A stretch of DNA of 55,024 nucleotides from Paracoccaceae bacterium (GTDB lineage Bacteria > Pseudomonadota > Alphaproteobacteria > Rhodobacterales > Rhodobacteraceae), in the NCBI GenBank assembly GCA_018223125.1, contig JAAEZA010000026.1, positions 1 through 55,024 of the forward strand, read 5' to 3'. The notes below the pieces were generated by a model, which was not told where the DNA came from, did no database searches, and saw only the letters and a list, made by a program, of their open reading frames with translations. How positions within the stretch are numbered: position 1 is the first letter of the stretch; each line of letters opens with the position of its first letter. This document shows positions 50,559 through 55,024 of the stretch, one piece after another. Made by a program: the position numbers and the translations under genes.

Positions 50559-52553
50559 ATGGCAGCGAAAGACAACGACGCGGCAAAGACCGACGATCCT
50601 GAAAACGCAGGCCCGATGAATGACATGAGCCAGGCCGCGGTCAAAAAGATGATCTCGGGTGCCCGTGCACGCGGCTATATCACCTATGACGAGTTGAATC
50701 AGGTTCTGCCACCGGATCAGGTCTCCTCCGAACAGATCGAAGACGTGATGTCCATGCTGTCCGAAATGGGCATCAACATCATTGAAGAGGAAGAACTCGA
50801 AGACGACAGTTCCAAGGAAGTCGCCGTTGTTGACACCTCTGCCAAAGAAGTCGCGCTGGCGGAAACCGGCAAGGAAACTCTGGATCGCACCGATGACCCT
50901 GTCCGCATGTATCTGCGGGAAATGGGATCTGTCGAGCTGCTGAGCCGCGAAGGCGAGATCGCCATCGCGAAACGGATCGAAGCCGGACGCAACACCATGA
51001 TTGCCGGTCTGTGCGAAAGCCCGCTGACCTTTCAGGCGATCACCATCTGGCGCGAGGAACTTCTTGAAGAAGACATCCTGCTGCGCGATGTGATTGATCT
51101 TGAAACCACCTTCGGAAACACGATGGAGGAAGACGGAGAGGAAAGCGTTGTTGCCGGGCTCAAACCGGCTGCGCCGGGTGCGCCGGCCGCCCCTTCCGCT
51201 GCCGAAAAGACGCAGGAAGTGGATGCGGACGGCAATCCGATCCAGTCCGATGACGAAGACGACGATGAAGACGAAGCCGCAAACATGTCTCTGGCTGCGA
51301 TGGAAGCCGCGCTGAAACCGCAGGTTCTCGAAACGCTGGAAAAAATCGCCCACGATTACGAAGCTCTGGCAGCGATGCAGGATGTGCGGATTTCGGCAAC
51401 GCTGAACGAAGACGAAAGCTATTCGGCAACCGAAGAGAAAGCATATCAGAAATTGCGCTCGTCTCTGGTGGAACAGGTCAACGGCATGCACCTGCATAAC
51501 AACCGGATCGAAGCCCTGATTGACCAGCTTTACGGCATCAACCGTAAAATCATGTCGCTGGACTCCGGCATGGTAAAACTGGCCGACCAATCCCGCATCA
51601 ACCGTCGTGAATTCATCGACGCCTATCGCGGGCAGGAACTGGACCCGATGTGGCTCGACAATATTGCTGAACGGGACGGTCGCGGCTGGAGCCAGTTTAT
51701 CGAGCGTTTCCGCGATAAAGCCGAAGATATCCGCAACGAAATGGCGCAAGTGGGCCAGTATGTGGGCGTGGACATCACCGAATTCCGCCGGATCGTGAAC
51801 CAGGTGCAAAAGGGTGAAAAAGAAGCCCGACTTGCCAAGAAGGAAATGGTTGAAGCCAACCTGCGTCTGGTGATTTCCATCGCCAAGAAGTACACCAACC
51901 GCGGGTTGCAATTCCTTGATCTTATTCAGGAAGGTAACATCGGTCTGATGAAGGCGGTGGATAAATTCGAATACCGTCGCGGCTATAAATTCTCCACCTA
52001 TGCAACATGGTGGATCCGTCAGGCCATCACCCGTTCCATCGCGGATCAGGCCCGCACCATCCGTATTCCGGTCCATATGATCGAAACGATCAACAAACTG
52101 GTACGCACCGGACGCCAGATGCTGCACGAAATCGGGCGCGAACCGACACCGGAAGAACTGGCAGAAAAGCTGCAAATGCCGCTTGAGAAAGTGCGCAAGG
52201 TGATGAAGATCGCCAAAGAGCCGATCTCTCTGGAAACCCCGATCGGGGATGAGGAAGACAGCCAGCTTGGTGATTTCATCGAAGACAAGAACGCGATCCT
52301 GCCACTGGATTCCGCCATTCAGGGCAACCTGAAGGAAACCACGACACGGGTTCTTGCCTCTCTCACCCCGCGTGAGGAACGGGTCTTGCGTATGCGGTTC
52401 GGGATCGGGATGAACACGGACCACACACTCGAAGAAGTGGGCCAGCAGTTCAGCGTGACACGGGAACGGATCCGCCAGATCGAAGCCAAAGCCCTGCGCA
52501 AGCTGAAACACCCCAGCCGCAGCCGCAAATTGCGGAGTTTCCTGGATCAGTAA
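50559..52553 (+). CDS. rpoD: RNA polymerase primary sigma factor RpoD (sigma-70)
   Basis: 664-residue housekeeping sigma factor. Region 1.1 at the start ([21 protein letters not shown]), region 1.2 [21 protein letters not shown], a long non-conserved acidic insert (roughly 200-260, with [10 protein letters not shown]), region 2 ([31 protein letters not shown] split over 2.2-2.4), and region 4.2 [19 protein letters not shown]. The ATG at 50559 follows TTTTGGAGG. An in-frame upstream start would run through the GANTC cluster. Confidence 0.96.
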   Translation: MAAKDNDAAKTDDPENAGPMNDMSQAAVKKMISGARARGYITYDELNQVLPPDQVSSEQIEDVMSMLSEMGINIIEEEELEDDSSKEVAVVDTSAKEVALAETGKETLDRTDDPVRMYLREMGSVELLSREGEIAIAKRIEAGRNTMIAGLCESPLTFQAITIWREELLEEDILLRDVIDLETTFGNTMEEDGEESVVAGLKPAAPGAPAAPSAAEKTQEVDADGNPIQSDDEDDDEDEAANMSLAAMEAALKPQVLETLEKIAHDYEALAAMQDVRISATLNEDESYSATEEKAYQKLRSSLVEQVNGMHLHNNRIEALIDQLYGINRKIMSLDSGMVKLADQSRINRREFIDAYRGQELDPMWLDNIAERDGRGWSQFIERFRDKAEDIRNEMAQVGQYVGVDITEFRRIVNQVQKGEKEARLAKKEMVEANLRLVISIAKKYTNRGLQFLDLIQEGNIGLMKAVDKFEYRRGYKFSTYATWWIRQAITRSIADQARTIRIPVHMIETINKLVRTGRQMLHEIGREPTPEELAEKLQMPLEKVRKVMKIAKEPISLETPIGDEEDSQLGDFIEDKNAILPLDSAIQGNLKETTTRVLASLTPREERVLRMRFGIGMNTDHTLEEVGQQFSVTRERIRQIEAKALRKLKHPSRSRKLRSFLDQ

Positions 52554-52561
52554 GTGAAAGT

Positions 52562-52592
52562 TCAGGGGTGGCCGGAAAACGGCTGCCCCTGA
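52562..52592 (+). terminator. Terminator-like hairpin after rpoD
   Basis: TCAGGGG (52562-52568) and CCCCTGA (52586-52592) enclose GCCG-GAAAA-CGGC. It starts 9 bp after the rpoD stop. No T-run follows (CACACACA), so it may act as an RNA-stabilising 3' hairpin or a Rho-assisted terminator. Confidence 0.55.
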
Positions 52593-52669
52593 CACACACA
52601 CGCATTTGTCCGCCAATGAATATCCGGCAACGAATGCCATAGCCTGTCGGCATGGCCCCTGTTCGCACC

Positions 52670-53335
52670 CTACCGGCAGATCCCCTCGACCTGCACATCT
52701 TTCCATCCCACGATGATCTCTCTGACAGGCAGCTTTTGGAGGGGGAAATGCGGGGCTAGCATATTGCGCAGGCGGCTTGTGCGCGGCGCCGTAGGGTCCA
52801 GCACCGAACAGCACAGATATTCCTCTACGATACGCCCCTGCTGTTCATAGCCGTAGGACAGGAAGTCCCCGCCGCTGTCCGGATTAATCAGATACGGGTC
52901 CGCTTTTATCTGATGCTCTTGTGCCGCCTTCAGCGGATGGTACCCTGTTTTCTTCCGGTTTTGCCACTGCCAGACATGGGTCAGTTCGTGCGCCAGAAAC
53001 ATCGCCTGATAGAGGTGGAGCCGGTCCGGATAATCCGGCGTGTAGCTTTCCAGATAATAATCCGGATTTACAAATATCCGGTTAAACAGCGTCACCGCCG
53101 AAGGTGCGCCGGTCACAATCTCGGTTTTTGGCGGCGGATAGACCCGCTCTGTACAGGTCAGCCGCGGCCGCTTGGGCGCGCGCAACGTGTAGGTCCGTAG
53201 CGGCGCATTATCAACCAGACGCACTCTGGACACGTTCAGATCGGCCCCGTGAAACCGCGCCGCGAAGGCCTTTTCGCTGTCGGTCATCGGGCGGCCGCAA
53301 GCGGCCAGAAACAGTAGGATCAGAAGACTGCGCAT
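52670..53335 (-). CDS. Lipoprotein with a zinc-peptidase-like HEXXH motif
   Basis: 221 residues. The N-terminus is a lipoprotein signal (MRSLLILLFLAACG, lipobox Cys13). The mature part carries HELTH at 116-120 followed by Glu171/172 in RIVEEYLCC, the HEXXH...E layout of gluzincin metallopeptidases. It resembles DUF4157-type proteins. It would sit in the envelope on the periplasmic side. The catalytic set looks complete, but peptidase activity is unproven and no characterised homologue was recognised. Confidence 0.72.
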   Translation of the reverse strand: MRSLLILLFLAACGRPMTDSEKAFAARFHGADLNVSRVRLVDNAPLRTYTLRAPKRPRLTCTERVYPPPKTEIVTGAPSAVTLFNRIFVNPDYYLESYTPDYPDRLHLYQAMFLAHELTHVWQWQNRKKTGYHPLKAAQEHQIKADPYLINPDSGGDFLSYGYEQQGRIVEEYLCCSVLDPTAPRTSRLRNMLAPHFPLQKLPVREIIVGWKDVQVEGICR

Positions 53336-53381
53336 GACCCGAGCATGGGGAATTTATCCAGCGAAAGCAACGGCTTTTCCG

Positions 53382-54278
53382 TTAACCAAAGATGCCGGGA
53401 CGTAATCCCATCATTTCCATCACCAACAGGTAGGCAATTCCGGTCACATACCACAAACGCGCCTTCTTGGTATCATCATCCGTCATCGCATAGCCCAGGA
53501 TCAGGTTCATCGACAGGAACACATTCTCGTTGCGTGTCGAATAGATGATCAACACGAAAAGCATCACCGCGTAATGGGTCCACATACCCAGCCGCGCCCG
53601 TAACAGCACGCAGGCCTCGATCGCAATCTGGGAAAGCAGAGCCGCGTAGGTGAGTATAACCGCCAGAAGTTGCAGATAGGGCGGCACGGTCAGCGGCACC
53701 GAAGCCCCCTGCCCCGGCGGCATCGCCATCAGGGCTTTCTGGGCCATCAGGTTCTGCTGCACCACTTCCGGCCAGTTGGAATAAAACAGCGAAATCAGCG
53801 TTTTGAACATATAGCCATTCGCCAGATAGCCCCCGACCAGCGCCCCGCTCATGTAATGGGGGGAGACAAGTTTCTGGATCAGCGCCAGCCCCATAAGGAT
53901 GCTGATCAAAAGGACGGCCGCCCGTGCGATCACTGCGGAAGCCTGTGGACCGGAGGCACAGGCGATCATCAACGCAATGCCGATGTAGGTAATCATGAAG
54001 CCGTGATTGGCAATCACGTAGTAATTGGCCCAAACATTGAGGCCCAGACCAAGCACAATACAAAACAACAGGACCACGCGCTGCTTTACCTGTCCCGCTG
54101 TCATCAACAGGATCAGCAGAAAGGGAACCACCAGCCGCGCCGCAAACGGAATATACTCCTTAGTGGTAAAGAAAACGAAAACGATGGCTGAAAACAGGAT
54201 CAGCAGCGTGCGGATGTGTTCGTCAGTCACAAACCGGGACACCGGCTGCAGGATCGGGCGCTCGCGCAAGGGGGTCAC
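53382..54278 (-). CDS. Polytopic membrane protein, unknown
   Basis: 298 residues with about eight to nine hydrophobic segments and short loops. The segment NYYVIANHGFMITYIGIALM is weakly reminiscent of the HTTM/DoxX fold, but I do not assign a family. It overlaps the upstream 182-residue gene by 4 bp (54275-54278, ATGA type), so the two products are probably made together and may form a complex. Confidence 0.7.
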   Translation of the reverse strand: MTPLRERPILQPVSRFVTDEHIRTLLILFSAIVFVFFTTKEYIPFAARLVVPFLLILLMTAGQVKQRVVLLFCIVLGLGLNVWANYYVIANHGFMITYIGIALMIACASGPQASAVIARAAVLLISILMGLALIQKLVSPHYMSGALVGGYLANGYMFKTLISLFYSNWPEVVQQNLMAQKALMAMPPGQGASVPLTVPPYLQLLAVILTYAALLSQIAIEACVLLRARLGMWTHYAVMLFVLIIYSTRNENVFLSMNLILGYAMTDDDTKKARLWYVTGIAYLLVMEMMGLRPGIFG

Positions 54279-54823
54279 TGGCCTGCCTCCTTGCCAGTAC
54301 GGCGATAGACAAGACTGCGCGTCACCTTTGTTTCTGTTTGATTGTAGCGGTTTTCGTAAACTTCCACAGAAATTGTGGCAGGCGCAAACACGTTTCCGTC
54401 ACTCGGCGTTACGCCTTCAATTAGGGTGTCAGGCCAGCGTACACGGGCAAGGCGTATGATGAATGGATCGCTCACACTGTCGCGGGGATAAAACAACAAC
54501 CGTTCGGCGCTCCGGGTCAAGCCGTCGAGATAGGCCCCACCGCGCACACCGGCCATGTCACGCCAGCTTGCGTATTCGGCTGTCTCCGGCCAGAGCTGGA
54601 CCAGCGCTTCACCATCATCGGCCCCTTTCAGACGCAACCAGACGCCCCGATCTTCGGCATGGGGTTCCGTATACATGCCAAAACCGCCCCCTTTCCACGC
54701 CAGCAGCGGGGTCGTTTTATGGAGGTATATCTGCCACAGCACATTTCCGGCGACCACAAGCGCCAGTATCAGGACCAGCCCGAAAGACCGTCTTCCAATC
54801 CACTCAATCGATTTGTCCAGCAT
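54275..54823 (-). CDS. Membrane-anchored protein, unknown
   Basis: 182 residues: one N-terminal transmembrane segment (FGLVLILALVVAGNVLWQIY, about 14-33) and a periplasmic domain beginning WKGGGFGMYTEP and rich in beta strands. Start at ATG 54823; an ATG 12 bp upstream is in frame. Overlaps the polytopic protein by 4 bp. No family recognised; the GGFGMY motif recalls partners of HTTM-like proteins but this is weak. Confidence 0.65.
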   Translation of the reverse strand: MLDKSIEWIGRRSFGLVLILALVVAGNVLWQIYLHKTTPLLAWKGGGFGMYTEPHAEDRGVWLRLKGADDGEALVQLWPETAEYASWRDMAGVRGGAYLDGLTRSAERLLFYPRDSVSDPFIIRLARVRWPDTLIEGVTPSDGNVFAPATISVEVYENRYNQTETKVTRSLVYRRTGKEAGQ

Positions 54824-54891
54824 ATCAGGCCCCAAACGTTCATTCGCGCGAAATTAGCCCCATTCGATCAGCACGGTCAACCAAGCCCACA

Positions 54892-54920
54892 CAAGATAAC
54901 GAAAGTGGCACTGTATCTTG
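54892..54920. promoter_or_regulatory. Inverted repeat upstream of nrdR
   Basis: CAAGATA (54892-54898) and TATCTTG (54914-54920), perfect 7-bp arms with a 15-bp spacer, 75 bp before the nrdR ATG in the divergent promoter region. It could be an operator or part of a transcript hairpin. I could not match it to a known site. Confidence 0.35.
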
Positions 54921-54994
54921 GGGGTGCGGATTTTTTCTACCCAAACGGTTGAAGATTGGTATAGTCAGAGAAAACAAGATTGAGGTACAGGTTT

Positions 54995-55024
54995 ATGAGA
55001 TGTCCCTTTTGCGGGAATACCGAC
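54995..55024 (+). CDS. nrdR: NrdR transcriptional repressor (5' end only)
   Basis: Ten codons at the window edge encode MRCPFCGNTD, the invariant N-terminus of NrdR with the first zinc-finger pair CPFC. NrdR represses ribonucleotide reductase genes in response to the ATP/dATP ratio. The rest of the gene is outside the window; GAGG lies about 10 nt before the ATG. Confidence 0.85.
   Translation, partial: MRCPFCGNTD

Noticed and set aside
50460-52814. A 784-codon open frame antisense to rpoD
   Set aside because: It mirrors rpoD, a high-GC codon-bias effect; rpoD is unmistakable on the other strand.

Overview
This window reads as a chromosomal segment of a Rhodobacterales (Roseobacter-like) alphaproteobacterium. 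The pointers are the gene families (FolE2, CimA, a fused carnitine dehydrogenase-thioesterase, an RTX-only protein, dnaG-rpoD), an alphaproteobacterial LexA box (GAAC-N7-GAAC), clustered GANTC (CcrM-type) sites, a SAM-II riboswitch ahead of metZ, and a short intergenic box that I associate with this order. No tRNA, rRNA, IS element, prophage or CRISPR array was seen. All assignments are from reading the sequence; no database search was run.

Layout. 0.2-16.3 kb is mostly housekeeping: folE2; metZ behind a SAM-II riboswitch and terminator; a leftward cbiD-cobK-alkA-esterase operon facing a rightward cobA-cobB pair (cobalamin synthesis); an MFS transporter; a leftward cysS-cimA-hydrolase-NDUFAF6-like run; a SnoaL-like/PEP-mutase-like pair; and a small conserved-looking hypothetical.

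16.4-23.7 kb is the most unusual part. It holds an aromatic-amino-acid-type PLP decarboxylase, a stand-alone MttB-type methyltransferase, a MarR/HpaR-like regulator, a fumarase/PcaB-type lyase, an HSL-family esterase and a small sulfotransferase. Three arrays of a near-palindromic decamer (consensus TGAMGCTTCA) repeated at an exact 14-bp pitch lie in this block (5, 3 and 2 copies). They look like binding sites for one regulator and may define a regulon; the ligand and pathway are unknown.

23.7-36.3 kb is a transport and carnitine-catabolism region: a Dpp/Opp-type ABC transporter operon ending in a phosphodiesterase-like protein, a CocE/NonD hydrolase, an L-carnitine dehydrogenase fused to a hotdog thioesterase, two small lipoproteins, a BKACE-family (dehydrocarnitine-cleaving) enzyme and a divergent GlxA/CdhR-type activator. 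Together these would convert carnitine to glycine betaine.

36.4-44.3 kb holds assorted genes: DMT transporter, aldo/keto reductase, LexA-controlled ImuA-like protein, GNAT, TerB-DnaJ protein, EEP-family nuclease/phosphatase, secreted hypothetical, YkgJ-type cysteine cluster protein and oligoendopeptidase F. 44.7-54.8 kb holds an RTX protein, rpoH, rluD (whose start codon overlaps that of a divergent small membrane protein), dnaG, rpoD, a zinc-peptidase-like lipoprotein and a two-gene membrane unit. The first ten codons of nrdR lie at the right edge.
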